DNA of 64,000 bases from Saprospiraceae bacterium (GCA_016710115.1 JADJLN010000011.1:62001-126000), one strand, 5' to 3'; numbered from the stretch's first letter, positions 1 to 9,799 are shown. Made by a program: numbers and translations. The notes: generated by a model not told the origin, from the sequence alone.

Positions 1-586
1 TGACCAGCAGGTCCTCGTAAGATTTTATGGTTTTGGATGCTGTCAGTCGGTTGCCATCCTGTGTAAAAATGTGGGTGTAATTGTCATCGGCTTCAAAGCG
101 GACTATCTCTTTCAGATTCAGAAAATAGATCCCGTCAAGAGCTGAAACGGTCAGTTTCTCATAAGTATGCGGCTGGGCCAGCGCATTTTGAAACATATCC
201 AGGCGTTGGGCGATCCGGTTCAATCGCCCCGGTCTGATTTGTGCAACGGCCTCCTTGAGGGCATCCGGGTCGATCGGTTTGAGGACATAGTCGGTCGCAC
301 TATACTTGAACGCTTTGACAGCAAACTGTTCGTAAGCCGTTACGAAAATCACTTCAAACGGCCGTTCATCCAGCTCGTTCAGCAACTGGAAGACCAGACC
401 ATCCTGCAGATTGATATCCAGAAAAGCGACGTCCGGTTTGAGTGCAGGGTCTTTCAACACGGCAACACCGCGTTCTACCGAATCCGCCTCACCGACCACG
501 GTCACCTCAGGACAATACCGTTGCAAGAGATTTTTCAGGTTCTCCCGGCCATATTCTTCATCATCCACGATGATCGCCCGAATCAT
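1..586 (-). CDS. LytTR-family response regulator, partial (C-terminus beyond window)
   Basis: Reading leftward from an ATG at 586 gives 195 codons that run off the window. An N-terminal receiver domain (about 1-120) shows the acidic pair D8/D9, the phosphoacceptor D57 in FLDINLQDG, T83 and K103 in YVLKPID. It is followed by the start of a LytTR DNA-binding domain (EIVRFEADDNYTHIF). Known family role: a cytoplasmic regulator phosphorylated by a 7TM/LytS-type histidine kinase. The partner kinase is not in the window and may lie just beyond the left edge. A plausible promoter lies immediately upstream. The plus-strand ORF over 167-685 is its shadow. Confidence 0.93.
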   Translation of the reverse strand, partial: MIRAIIVDDEEYGRENLKNLLQRYCPEVTVVGEADSVERGVAVLKDPALKPDVAFLDINLQDGLVFQLLNELDERPFEVIFVTAYEQFAVKAFKYSATDYVLKPIDPDALKEAVAQIRPGRLNRIAQRLDMFQNALAQPHTYEKLTVSALDGIYFLNLKEIVRFEADDNYTHIFTQDGNRLTASKTIKSYEDLLV

Positions 587-612
587 ATTCCAGCCCGGAT
601 TTTCATATATAA

Positions 613-641
613 CAAAGTTAGCCTATTTGCTCTTGATTCAA
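613..641 (-). promoter_or_regulatory. Bacteroidota-type promoter (TTG / TAACTTTG) for the LytTR regulator
   Basis: On the minus strand a perfect TAnnTTTG -7 box (TAACTTTG, 620-613) is preceded at 18 nt spacing by TTG (641-639). The predicted start lies about 20 nt before the ATG at 586. It matches the sigma-70 consensus described for Flavobacterium and Bacteroides; assignment is by pattern only. Confidence 0.5.
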
Positions 642-758
642 GCAGTTTCGCATCTGCAGGAATAACTTCTGATGGCTGGCTCTGATTCATGTGAGATCTG
701 GAAATGAAACACCTTCTTTGCATTCTTGTATTTTTACGAAACACATGCATTCCAGTTC

Positions 759-1590
759 ATGGGCAAACAGGTACAACGAGAGCATTGGCATCGGATCATA
801 TTCGGGTACAACACACCTGGCGGCCGGGCATTTGATGTTATCCTGCTGATCGCCATTGTCCTCAGTGTCCTGGTTGTCTTTCTGGAAAGTGTCTCTTCTA
901 TTGAAAGCCGATTTCGAGCCGTATTCTACTCACTCGAATGGGGTTTTACCATCTTGTTCACCATCGAATATATCGTGCGGTTGTGGGTATCAAGAAAGCC
1001 ATTCCGGTATGCATCCAGCTTTTTTGGCATTGTTGATCTGCTCTCCATTCTGCCAACCTATATCAGTCTGCTTCTTCCAGGTGCTCACTATCTGCTGACC
1101 ATTCGTGTCCTACGCGTGATTCGTGTGTTCCGAATATTCAAACTGGCGGGCCATCTGAAGGAAAGTTCGATGATCGTCGCTGCATTGTATGCCAGCCGGA
1201 AAAAGTTGACAGTTTTCCTGACAACCGTATTTCTTCTGGTCATTATCATCGGTTCGGCGATGGCAGTCGATAAGGCTGGTTCAGATAGTGGATTGACAAT
1301 ATTCGGTCGATCTATTGGAGCATTGTTACCCCTTACCACTGTGAGGTTGTGGTGACATATCTCCGGCAACTCCATTGGGACAGCTCCTTGCTGCGGTGGT
1401 CATGATCCTGGGCTATGCTATAATTGCCGTGCCAACCGGGATCGTTTCTGTAGCCATCAGCAGAATAGACAAACCACAGTCGAACGACCAGGACCAGCGA
1501 GTTTGCGGACATTGTGAATCCGAAGGTCATTTGTCAGATGCGACATTCTGTTTTCATTGCGGGCGGCCATTGAAGATCGCCGAAAAATGA
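759..1590 (+). pseudogene. Voltage-gated potassium-type channel with C-terminal zinc ribbon, frameshifted in the pore
   Basis: Six-TM Kv-like ion channel. S1-S4 are clear, and S4 carries arginines at every third residue (TIRVLRVIRVFRIF). The pore region is broken by three single-base indels: a missing base near 1294, an extra C in 1329-1332 and an extra A at 1344. Restoring the frame gives IRSIYWSIVT-LTTV-GCGD-ISPATPLGQ, a pore helix and selectivity filter with Cys in place of the usual Tyr of GYGD. S6 then follows, and a tail with two CxxC pairs (CGHC...CFHC) forms a zinc ribbon. ATG 759 is preferred over the TTG at 726 because it starts just before the first helix. Whether it is a true pseudogene or sequencing error is open. 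Confidence 0.8.
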
Positions 1591-1597
1591 GACCTGG

Positions 1598-2011
1598 TCA
1601 GTTGACTCTCGTTGTCGCCAGCAACCGCTTGATACTGTACCTTCCGCTACCATTGACCAGAACAATCAGCAAACCGCCGGTAATGGCCAGGTTTTTCATA
1701 AACAGGATGGACTGCAATCGAAGTTCAGGTGGCTCGTGATTCCAGAAATCATGAACGATCATCGTGACTGGAATCCAGTAGAGCAGTAAAAGAATCGTTC
1801 CGAATGTTGTCCGATACCCGATCAAGAGCAGAATTCCACCGAGCACAAGTGCACTTATTCCGCAGGTAAGTAACATGTCCTGCTGCCAGGTTAACCCGGA
1901 TTCTGTCATTTGCCGCTTGGTCTCCTCCCAATAGCGAAAGGAATCGTACGCTTCAAACAGAAAGATTACGGCGATAAAAATGCGTCCGACCAGGTCGATG
2001 ATGTGCTTCAT
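1598..2011 (-). CDS. DoxX-like small integral membrane protein
   Basis: A 137-residue protein with four predicted membrane helices, with a C-terminal helix (MKNLAITGGLLIVL) typical of the DoxX/DoxD superfamily. The family is linked to thiol or redox functions in some bacteria, but the exact role here is unknown. The start at 2011 (MKHIIDLVGR) is chosen because the longer reading from 2053 would overlap the upstream FAD oxidoreductase by about 40 bases; this start lies 4 bases past its stop codon. The two genes are therefore probably cotranscribed. Confidence 0.8.
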   Translation of the reverse strand: MKHIIDLVGRIFIAVIFLFEAYDSFRYWEETKRQMTESGLTWQQDMLLTCGISALVLGGILLLIGYRTTFGTILLLLYWIPVTMIVHDFWNHEPPELRLQSILFMKNLAITGGLLIVLVNGSGRYSIKRLLATTRVN

Positions 2012-2015
2012 GATG

Positions 2016-3592
2016 CTAAGATCGGGGATTTCCATGTTCACCAAGCCATACACCCGCTGCTATGGCTGAATTTTGTCCATCCATTGCCGCGGATAGGATT
2101 CCACCGGCATAACCTGCACCTTCCCCGACCGGGAACAATCCGATCACATTCGGGTGCATTCTGGTTTCCGGATCCCGGGGAATCCGGATCGGTGAACTGG
2201 TGCGACTTTCCGTCCCGATAACTACTGCCTCTTCGGTCAGATATCCGGGCATTTTTCGATCGAATTGACGTGCTCCGGCCTGCAGAGAAGAGACAATCCA
2301 ATGCGGAAGTAACGCGTGCAACGGCGCACTGTAAATGCCGGGGATATATGATGATCCCGGCACTGCTGTGGAGAGTCGCCCGGCAAGAAAGTCAGGCAAT
2401 CGCTGGGCCGGAGCCTTCTGGCTGCCATCTCCCGCTTCGAACAGGGTTTGCTCAACATGTCGTTGAAATTCCAGACCAGCAAAGACTCCATGCGTATGGA
2501 AATCAGACAGATCCTGCCAATCCACGCTCACTACAGTACCCGCATTTGCAAACGGGCTGTCCCGACGCGACATCGACATTCCGTTGACAACGATTTCACC
2601 GGACTGGTAGCTGTCGGAACGACCAACCCACCGGGACACATACAGAAAGAAAATACCCCTCGACCATCTACCTGACAGGTCAATCCATAGCTAGATGCCG
2701 GCAGCAATTCATGCCGGTTGCGCTGCCCGTACTGGATCTCATCAATGAGCGGTTGAGGATGCTCGATCCGGACTCCCAGGGCATAGGGTTTGAATTCGAT
2801 GGGAATCCCCAGGCGGTTCAGCATGTGGAAAATATCTCTGGCGGAATGGCCCGTCGCCAATAATACCGCCCTGCCCATCCACTCTCTTCCATCCTCCAGC
2901 CGGATGCCCTGGATTGCCGCATCCCGGATGATCAGATCGGACACTTTGCTGGAAAAATGGATCTCGCCACCAAAATGTCGGATCGTTTCCCGGATATTCA
3001 TCACCACTTGTGGCAGTTTGTTACTGCCTATATGCGGATGTGCATCCACTGGGATATCCGGATGAGCTCCGTGTTCGACCAACAACCGGAGAACGCGTTC
3101 CATCTTTCCCCGTTTGACCGACCGGGTATAGAGCTTTCCATCAGAGTAGGTTCCTGCCCCTCCTTCACCAAAGCAGTAGTTCGAGTCTGGATCCACTTCT
3201 CCAAACTGCTGGATAGCCCGTAAATCGCGACGACGGTCCTGGGCATCTTTCCCCCGGTCGAACAAGACTGGTTTATAGCCAGCAGCGAGACATTCCAACG
3301 CCGCAAAATACCCCGCAGGACCGGCACCAATGATGAGGATTTCCGGGGCTTCATCCACCTGTTTAAACTCGGCCAGGATGGCCGGTTCTGGTTCGGGCAC
3401 TTCCCTGAGGAAGACGGCGCATCGCAATTGCACTTGGGGAGGCCTGGACCGGGCATCGATCGATCGCCGGACCACTTTTACATCAACGACATCTTCACTG
3501 GGCAAATGAGCCTTACGGATAACAGCCAGTCGGATCAGCTCCGGATCATCAGCTGTTTCAAGGGAAACACGAAGGTCAATATGTTGGATCAT
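2016..3592 (-). CDS. FAD-dependent dehydrogenase (COG2509 type), one frameshift
   Basis: The N-terminal half (ATG 3592) has about 85 leading residues, then a Rossmann FAD-binding motif GAGPAGYFAALE, the family motif CFGEGGAGTYSDGKL, and HPHIGSNKLP. The C-terminal half resumes in another frame near 2600 with GEIVVNGMSMSRRDSPFANAG and ends with GEGAGYAGGILSAAMDG, the usual flavoprotein C-terminal FAD contact. Joined, it is a full-length member of the uncharacterised FAD-dependent dehydrogenase family. The substrate is unknown. A single indel around 2595-2610 separates the parts. GTG at 3595 is an alternative start. Confidence 0.88.
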
Positions 3593-3625
3593 CACGTAAA
3601 CAACCTGCTGGAGTCATTTCTCCAA

Positions 3626-4074
3626 TTATCCTCCATTAATGGTCGACTTGTTCAGGCTTTCCGTTCGCGTCCATTGCGAATCATCCTTTTTCAGAAAGTC
3701 GGATGGAATATAGATCCGGTGATGAATAGTTTCCTCACAGGCTCCTTTCGTTGAAGTCAGTCCAGCTCGTTTGGGGATGGCCTGGCTGATCGTCAGGTGA
3801 GGCGGTTTACTGACAGATTTCAGAGCATATCGTCCTTCTTTCACGACATGGTTGAAAATTCCTTCCGGCATGTAGCCAATACGATTTCTGATTCGATGAA
3901 AATGGCACTGTTCTGCCACAGATGAACTGAATAGCTGTCCTGAAGGTCCATATGGACTGCCAGGAGTGAATCACCTGGGATGGAGGTATGCAGGATCTGC
4001 CTCAACTGGCCAATAGAAGGCGTGCTCAGGCTGAGAAAGATGATCGTAAAGAAAAGGGAAAACCGTATCGACAT
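3626..4074 (-). CDS. Small secreted protein, paralogue of its upstream neighbour, frameshifted
   Basis: It starts at ATG 4074 with a signal peptide (MSIRFSLFFTIIFLSLSTPSIGQ). The first frame covers about 60 residues and breaks near 3885; the rest continues in a second frame (RIGYMPEGIFNHVV ... RIYIPSDFLKKDD) to 3626. The pattern of short beta strands, ending in an xxYxPxDF segment, parallels the next gene upstream (FKVYLPKGVQ), so the two look like tandem paralogues. I do not recognise a named family. Related GIN-domain-like secreted proteins of Bacteroidota are a possibility. About 30 bp separate it from the upstream gene. Confidence 0.6.
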
Positions 4075-4105
4075 GGGTGGCAAATATCTGTGAAGATAAC
4101 GCCCG

Positions 4106-4552
4106 TCACTTTGAATTCGTGTCTGTCGACGGAGAATAAGGCTGGCTGTCAGTCGCTATCGGATCGGCAACCGCAGCTTGAACACCTTTGGGCAAATACA
4201 CTTTGAATCGGAATTGCTCCTGTAGTTCAAGTCCTCTTACAGTGACCGGTGCAAGGCGATTCCCTGGCTGGATATAGAGGTCTCCACCTTTTTTTTCCGC
4301 AGTCAGACTGTAACGCATCGCATGGATCAATGCCTTCAGGATGGGTGCCCCTGCATTGGTCAGAGAAATGGCAGTTTCGATCTGGATCAATTCTCCGGGC
4401 GCAGGCAATAGTTCAACATCCCCGGGCAGGTTGAGAATGACCTGTTCGATCCCTTTCGCATTGAATGCCTGAACAACGGATCGCTCGACCTGCCCAGACA
4501 TTGTCTGGATAACAAGAAAGAGGGAAATAAAAAGTGCGAAAATCGCTCGCAT
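4106..4552 (-). CDS. Small secreted protein of unknown function
   Basis: A 148-residue protein with a clear N-terminal signal peptide (MRAIFALFISLFLVIQTMSGQ) followed by a beta-rich domain (VILNLPGDVELLPAPGELIQIETAI). This pattern resembles the head-GIN-type adhesin-like proteins of Bacteroidota, but only weakly. The C-terminus is Ser/Thr/Asp-rich. It is paralogous to the next gene downstream and lies about 50 bp after kdsA on the same strand, so all three may share a transcript. Export across the inner membrane is well supported. The function is not known. Confidence 0.7.
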   Translation of the reverse strand: MRAIFALFISLFLVIQTMSGQVERSVVQAFNAKGIEQVILNLPGDVELLPAPGELIQIETAISLTNAGAPILKALIHAMRYSLTAEKKGGDLYIQPGNRLAPVTVRGLELQEQFRFKVYLPKGVQAAVADPIATDSQPYSPSTDTNSK

Positions 4553-4600
4553 GGTGAACAGGTTTTTAGGATAACAGGAAGAAGTCGAAATAGATTCAGC

Positions 4601-5410
4601 TTAATCCATAGCTTGTCGGATACGCACCAGTTTTTCCAGTAATGGCTCGAGTTTATCCAGAGGTAACATATTGGCCCCGTCTGATTTTGCATGGGACGGA
4701 TCCGGGTGTGTTTCTATAAAGAGTCCGTTTACCCCGCTGGCGATGCCCGCGGATGCAATGGTCTGTATTAAGGCGGGTTGTCCTCCGGTCACTCCGGACG
4801 CCTGGTTGGGTTGCTGCAGGAATGCGTGCAGTCCAGCACAACCGGTGCGAATCGCTGCATGACCGGGATTCCGCGAAAATCGACGACAAGATCCTGATAT
4901 CCAAATGTTGTTCCCCGTTCGGTCAGGAGGACCGGTCATTGCCTGACTGTCTCACTTTGTCCACTGCATATTGCATGGATTCAGCATTGAGAAACTGGCC
5001 TTTTTCACGTTTACGATCTTCCTGTATCTGCCGCAGCGACCAACAATGATGTCTGCCTGCAAAGAAAAGCTGGAATCTGAAGGATATCACATAATCAGCG
5101 GCCGGGCAGCCTCCGCATCCGCACGAATGTCTGTAGTCGTCGGGAGGTCCATGGATTGTCCTATTTCCCGAATGAGCTCCAGTGCGGATTGATCGCCAAT
5201 GCCTGTAAAGGAGTCAAGTCGTGAACGGTTGGCTTTCCGGTAGGATGCCTTGAATACGTAGGGCAATCCAAGACGAACACAAATCTCTTTTACGCGACCG
5301 GCCACATCAAATACCAGGTCACGGCTTTCCACAACACATGGACCTGCGATCAGAAAAAAAGGATGATCTGATGCGGTCAAAGAGCTCCAAGTCAATGAGG
5401 TCGTTGCCAT
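4601..5410 (-). pseudogene. kdsA: 3-deoxy-8-phosphooctulonate (KDO-8-P) synthase, several frameshifts
   Basis: Condenses phosphoenolpyruvate with arabinose 5-phosphate for lipopolysaccharide KDO. The N-terminal part (ATG 5410) has FFLIAGPCVVES, FKASYRKANRSR, GIGDQSAL and LPTTTDI. Later parts in other frames give VNVKKGQFL, GTTFGYQDLVVDFRGIPVMQ, a CTHS segment, GVTGGQP and GLFIETHPDPSHAKSDGANMLPL, all diagnostic of KdsA. The full span is 810 bp, the normal family length, but at least four single-base shifts are needed (near 5085, 5000, 4930 and 4825). An intact copy would be expected in any organism making LPS, so sequence error is likely. Confidence 0.9.
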
Positions 5411-5527
5411 GATGCAAAGTTCAGTATTTTTCTACTTTCAGAATAATATTTTATCAGAAGAATAATATATTCATGTTAATAAAATATTAAGACAACAATA
5501 GGGAAACATTCGAAACAATATTCTGAA

Positions 5528-6562
5528 TTATTGACTAATGATCCAGGCTGTAGGTTCGTATTCTCCTTGCAGGATACGCAATACCTCACGTGGGTCACGC
5601 CTGCTGGGATCCACTTCAACAACCACCCGGGTCAATCCGTCTCTGACAGATTCACTGGTTGCCAGGAACCCCGCTTTGCTCAGCCTGTCCGCCAACAACG
5701 CTGCATTTGCAGACTGGCTGAAATGTCCTACGGCAATCCGGATCCGGGACCTGGATGGTTCTTCATGCGGATCCGGTTGTTGAGGCAGGATGGACGCCTT
5801 TTCCACTTCTGGAACAACTTCAGTGGTATCCGCCTCAGGATCGCCAAGAATGTCTTCCGTTACGTCGCCTGCTTCTGCTGTAAACAGATCCGCCTCCGTA
5901 TCTGATTCCATTTCTGGAGATAGAAGAGAAGATCCACTGGCTGCATCCGGAGAATCGGGTGTGAAGATCAGCCACAGACATCCGGCCAGAGACAGGATGA
6001 GCAATGCTGCCAATCCGGGAAGAAAAAGCCGATCCTTCCACCTGCGGACTGCTGGTCCGGGAGGTGTGACCACTATTTTACTTCTGCTTTCCTGAGCTGC
6101 ACGGGCCGCCTCTTCGGGCGTCCGGCGTAAAACAGGTCTCGCCTGCACTGCTCCGAGTCCGTATACTTCCAGGTAATAATTGAAGTCATCCGGTGTAAAT
6201 TCAATTATTCCTGCTTTGTTTTTCATCCACGTACCCACTTGAGGCAAGTGAACCGGTTGCCCTTCTTCCAATGCATCGATGACAAGCAGAATCTGCTCTT
6301 TAAGTCCCTTCCTCGCCAGATCCTCCTGTTGGATGCCGCTTGCCTGCCGGTAATCATCCACCAACTCCGGATGGATGTCTTCATCGCCACCAGCGGTGGA
6401 TTCAAATGACACCGTCTCTGCCGGAGGATACATGACTCCCTCCTGTCGTACAAGTCTGGCTGGTTTATAAACTAGCTGGAGAACACCCAGCGCAGGGAGT
6501 ACGGCACGCCCCCGGCGGATCAAGTGTTGTTGAATGGTAAATGCCAGGTTTGTAAATTCCAT
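5528..6562 (-). CDS. HU-like (CCDC81-type) domain protein with TM helix and SPOR domain
   Basis: 344 residues. About 1-140 is an HU/CCDC81-like domain (GRAVLPALGVLQLVYKPA; LPQVGTWMKNKAG), a transmembrane helix lies at about 179-200, an acidic linker at 205-265, and a SPOR domain at about 270-344 (RIAVGHFSQSANAALLADRLSKAG). SPOR domains bind denuded septal peptidoglycan, so the protein probably sits in the inner membrane with the HU-like part in the cytoplasm. A nucleoid-to-division-site link is inference. The architecture is widespread in Bacteroidota. Start ATG 6562 has a TACCTTTA box about 20 bp upstream. The following 117 bp to kdsA are AT-rich. Confidence 0.88.
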   Translation of the reverse strand: MEFTNLAFTIQQHLIRRGRAVLPALGVLQLVYKPARLVRQEGVMYPPAETVSFESTAGGDEDIHPELVDDYRQASGIQQEDLARKGLKEQILLVIDALEEGQPVHLPQVGTWMKNKAGIIEFTPDDFNYYLEVYGLGAVQARPVLRRTPEEAARAAQESRSKIVVTPPGPAVRRWKDRLFLPGLAALLILSLAGCLWLIFTPDSPDAASGSSLLSPEMESDTEADLFTAEAGDVTEDILGDPEADTTEVVPEVEKASILPQQPDPHEEPSRSRIRIAVGHFSQSANAALLADRLSKAGFLATSESVRDGLTRVVVEVDPSRRDPREVLRILQGEYEPTAWIISQ

Positions 6563-6581
6563 ACAGCCAGTCTTTGGTGCT

Positions 6582-6589
6582 TAAAGGTA
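6582..6589 (-). promoter_or_regulatory. -7 box TACCTTTA upstream of the HU/SPOR gene
   Basis: The minus strand reads TACCTTTA, one base from TAnnTTTG, ending 20 bp before the ATG at 6562. No clear TTG lies at the -33 position. The same octamer precedes the histidine kinase on the other strand (6676-6683), so the two genes have divergent promoters in a 137-bp gap. Confidence 0.4.
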
Positions 6590-6675
6590 AGAGACTGCGA
6601 TCGCCCGAACACCAGACCTGGTATGGAAAGATAAGAAAATACGCTGAGGTGTATTCGTGCCAACCATCACCTGCC

Positions 6676-6683
6676 TACCTTTA
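6676..6683 (+). promoter_or_regulatory. -7 box TACCTTTA upstream of the histidine kinase
   Basis: TACCTTTA lies 17 bp before the kinase ATG at 6700, one mismatch from the TAnnTTTG consensus, implying a leader of about 10 nt. The -33 region lacks an obvious TTG. Confidence 0.4.
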
Positions 6684-6699
6684 GGCGCTTACAAGAGCT

Positions 6700-7672
6700 A
6701 TGGACCGGTATACGCGAATCCTTGCCATTATTACAGCAACCTACATCGTCCTGGCACTGGTCTGGTGGAGTGTCCTTCTGTTCCAGAAGAATGAGGCCTT
6801 GTTCAGGGCCAACCTGAAGATCCTTGAACTGAAAGCAGTGGTCGAAAACCCGACAGGGCAATCACCCTCAGCACCTGAGGAATTGTTCCTGTCCTATCGA
6901 CGTCAACGATGGATGGTATTGGGTGAATCCCTGTTCATTCTGGTCAGCGTCACGATCGGGATCTGGCTGATCTTCCGGGCCTACCTTCGTGAACAGGAGA
7001 TCATCCGGCAACGACGAAATTTCCTTCTTTCGATCACGCACGAATTGAAGACACCCTTGACTGCCATGAAACTGGCATTTGAAACTATCCGCAAACGCCG
7101 ACTTTCTCCGGAACAGATCACCAGTCTGACGACCTCCTCCATCCATGAAGCCGATCGTTTGACAGAAACGGTCAACAATCTGTTGTTGACTGCGCGTGTG
7201 GATCGTAAATACATCCCGCGTCCTGAACTGAAAACCATCGGCCAGATTCGGGAAAGTTGGACCAGGAAGTGCATCCATCAATGGCCAGAACGGTCGATAA
7301 ACCTGAAGATCAATGCAAATGATGATCAGCAGATTCATGCCGACTGGTCAGGCATGGATATCATTTTCCGCAATCTGACTGAAAATGCGATCAAGTATTC
7401 GCACTCTTCCAAACCGATCGATATATCCCTTTCCCTACGGGATACGTATCTGGAACTCATGGTTGCTGATCAGGGGAGGAATCCCACCAGCGGAGCGACA
7501 CCGGATTTTTGATATGTTCTACCGCATCGGTAACGAAGAGATCCGCGATGGGAAAGGAACGGGTCTGGGCCTGTACCTTGTCCGGGAGATCACCAGAGAA
7601 AATCGGGGATCAATCCAGGTGATAGACAACCATCCTTCCGGCACACGATTTATCATCCAATTACCCCAATGA
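6700..7672 (+). CDS. Two-component sensor histidine kinase, one frameshift
   Basis: An N-terminal TM helix (about 5-27), a short periplasmic segment and a second helix (about 71-92) are followed by a HisKA domain with the phosphorylated H114 in SITHELKTPL and a HATPase domain (N box FRNLTENAIKYS; G boxes GKGTGLGLYLV). The reading frame slips by a missing base near 7473-7477, between MVADQG and GIPPAERHRIFD. The last 65 residues continue to 7672. The stop overlaps the start of the response regulator as ATGA, so the pair is translationally coupled. The signal sensed is unknown; the periplasmic loop is only about 40 residues. Confidence 0.9.
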
Positions 7673-8367
7673 GTTACCAGATCCTGATCGTTGAAGATGA
7701 AACCAGTATCCGCGATTCGCTTTCTCTGAATCTTGAACTGGAAGGATATGAAGTAACCGCCTGCGGTGATGCAGCGCAGGCAATGGGCCAGTTTCAATCT
7801 CGTCAATTTGATCTTATCCTTCTCGATATTATGCTGCCGGGCATGTCCGGACTGGATTTATGTGCGCATTTCAGACTGACAGACCGGATTGTTCCCATTC
7901 TGATGCTGACGGCCCGGGATGCACCTGAAGACAGAGTAACGGGTTTGCGTACAGGTGCAGATGATTACCTGACCAAACCCTTCCATCTGGAGGAATTGCT
8001 CCTCAGGATCGCCAATTTGCTCAAACGCAGGGGAAGCGGACCGGCGCAGCAGGATATTGCGGGACCGGGCATCTTTGAATTTGATCGTTATCGCATCGAT
8101 TTCAGTGCCTTTGAAGCACTGACTAATCTGGGACTGGTAATCCTGACAAAAAAGGAGGCCGCATTATTGCGTCTGTTGATCGATCGGGAGCAAGAAGCGG
8201 TTTCCAGGCAACAGATCCTCCACATTGTCTGGGGATATGAAGTGGCCCCGTCGACACGAACGATCGACAATTTCATCCTGAGTTTCCGGAAATACTTTGA
8301 AGCTAACCCGCGGAAACCAAAACATTTTCATTCTGTGCGAGGGTACGGATATAAATTCACATCCTGA
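7669..8367 (+). CDS. OmpR/PhoB-family response regulator
   Basis: 232 residues. The receiver domain (1-120) has E9/D10, phosphoacceptor D53 (LLDIMLPGMSGLDL), T81 and K103 (YLTKPF). The C-terminal winged-helix domain (about 130-232) ends in HFHSVRGYGYKF, the canonical OmpR-type wing. It is encoded in an ATGA overlap with the upstream kinase, so it is the cognate regulator. Target genes cannot be deduced. It converges with the 468-residue gene, leaving only 25 bp with no visible terminator. Confidence 0.96.
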   Translation: MSYQILIVEDETSIRDSLSLNLELEGYEVTACGDAAQAMGQFQSRQFDLILLDIMLPGMSGLDLCAHFRLTDRIVPILMLTARDAPEDRVTGLRTGADDYLTKPFHLEELLLRIANLLKRRGSGPAQQDIAGPGIFEFDRYRIDFSAFEALTNLGLVILTKKEAALLRLLIDREQEAVSRQQILHIVWGYEVAPSTRTIDNFILSFRKYFEANPRKPKHFHSVRGYGYKFTS

Positions 8368-8392
8368 TCGGCTGCAGGTTTATTGCGCTATC

Positions 8393-9799
8393 CTACTCCT
8401 CGATGTTGGCCTTTTTTTTCCGGCGTGATTTGAACAACTCCACTACTTCTTTTTCTGTCAGGAATCCAAGGTCAGTGAAGGTGGCTTGAACAAACCGTTT
8501 GATATCCTGATAATCCTTACCGCGTTTGTCGGTGTACACCTTGATCAGTTTCCTGACATATTTCATATTCAAGTCCTTGACATCCTGCTTGAAATGCTCG
8601 TTGTCAAAGATCTGGAAATAGGCTGCATAGATCTTGCTGATCTCGAACAGTTCTGTATAATCGGATGGTTCGAGATGACTCAGAAACTTGCGTAAATACC
8701 CGAAAACAGTCAATCGAACACACTCGTTCACCTTCCTGACACCCTGGTGCTGGCCATAGAATGTCTGGATGGCTTCGATCGCATCCGGATGAATATATCC
8801 TTTGGAATGAATGATTTCGACCAATTCATAAAAGGCCGAAATATCATCTTTGATCTTGGTGTCGACAACGCTGGCGACCTGACGGTCACTTTCAGCGGAT
8901 ACATTATATTGACTGTGGTGCAACTCGGCGAGAATGCCAAAATAGTGTTCGTTAAACTCCGTGTCGTCCTTGCGGAGCTTGTTGAAGATCTTTCCTGCCT
9001 GCGCACGTGATTCTTCCGGAGCATCAAAGAAGTTCAGGAACATGGACAACAGGTAATTATGCTCGTATGCCCCCTGAAAGTCAGCGTTGCGAACCATCTC
9101 GTAAATCGGTGTCAGGATGGTTTCATTGTTCAGATTCAACTGAATCCGTTTTCCCAGGAAATTCCGCAGGGAAGGGAAATACCTCCGCAGGTCGGGCAGG
9201 GTTGTCGGGAAGTCAGCAGTAAAGAAGGTTTCATCCTTGAATTGTCCTGAATACCTCCGGTATGCTTCTTTCCGAGGTGCCAAATCTTGGTACTTTTCCA
9301 ATTTTTGGGACTCCAGAAACTGGCGGATCTTCTTGTTGTCGATTTCCTGGATCAGGTTGGTTACCCAGATATCCGAACTGAGACCAAATCCGATCTGGAT
9401 GGTTTGCCCGATCCGTTTGCGGATCCATTCAAAATTGGAAGAATGGCAGATCGCCAGGAGGATTTGACGAAACTGTTCTTGCGGGTAGTAATAGCGCACA
9501 TCTTCATTGATGGCACCGCGCAATACGGAAAATCCGAGGATTTTAGGAAGATAGAGCCCTTCAAGACGATCATCCAGCATGGCAATCTCCAGAGATGTGA
9601 TCTGGAGTGGATCATTTTCTGCAACCAGCTTGTACAATTCTGCCAGCAACGGTTCATAGACTTCACGAAGCGCCTGATAGGCTTCTTCTTCTTCAGAGTC
9701 CAGATAGGTAGCCAATTCATCTGATTCCTGGATCTGAGTGATGAGATCATCCAGAGCATCCTGATAGGCTTTTTCGAGCTTGACATTCATGTTCGCCAT
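8393..9799 (-). CDS. Conserved-looking protein of unknown function, 468 aa
   Basis: I do not recognise a family. The protein is soluble, highly charged and apparently mostly alpha-helical. It has an acidic N-terminus (SDELATYLDSEEEEAYQ), several aromatic-rich segments (YYYPQEQFRQILLAICHSSNFEW; a run of FFTADFPTTLPDLRRYFPSL) and a basic tail (FKSRRKKKANIEE). No signal peptide or membrane helix is seen. ATG 9799 is the start; a TACCTTTG box lies about 80 bp upstream, and the rpsP terminator insulates it from the preceding gene. Such monocistronic, intact, helical proteins are often lineage-restricted in Saprospirales. The function is not inferable from context. Confidence 0.85.
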   Translation of the reverse strand: MANMNVKLEKAYQDALDDLITQIQESDELATYLDSEEEEAYQALREVYEPLLAELYKLVAENDPLQITSLEIAMLDDRLEGLYLPKILGFSVLRGAINEDVRYYYPQEQFRQILLAICHSSNFEWIRKRIGQTIQIGFGLSSDIWVTNLIQEIDNKKIRQFLESQKLEKYQDLAPRKEAYRRYSGQFKDETFFTADFPTTLPDLRRYFPSLRNFLGKRIQLNLNNETILTPIYEMVRNADFQGAYEHNYLLSMFLNFFDAPEESRAQAGKIFNKLRKDDTEFNEHYFGILAELHHSQYNVSAESDRQVASVVDTKIKDDISAFYELVEIIHSKGYIHPDAIEAIQTFYGQHQGVRKVNECVRLTVFGYLRKFLSHLEPSDYTELFEISKIYAAYFQIFDNEHFKQDVKDLNMKYVRKLIKVYTDKRGKDYQDIKRFVQATFTDLGFLTEKEVVELFKSRRKKKANIEE

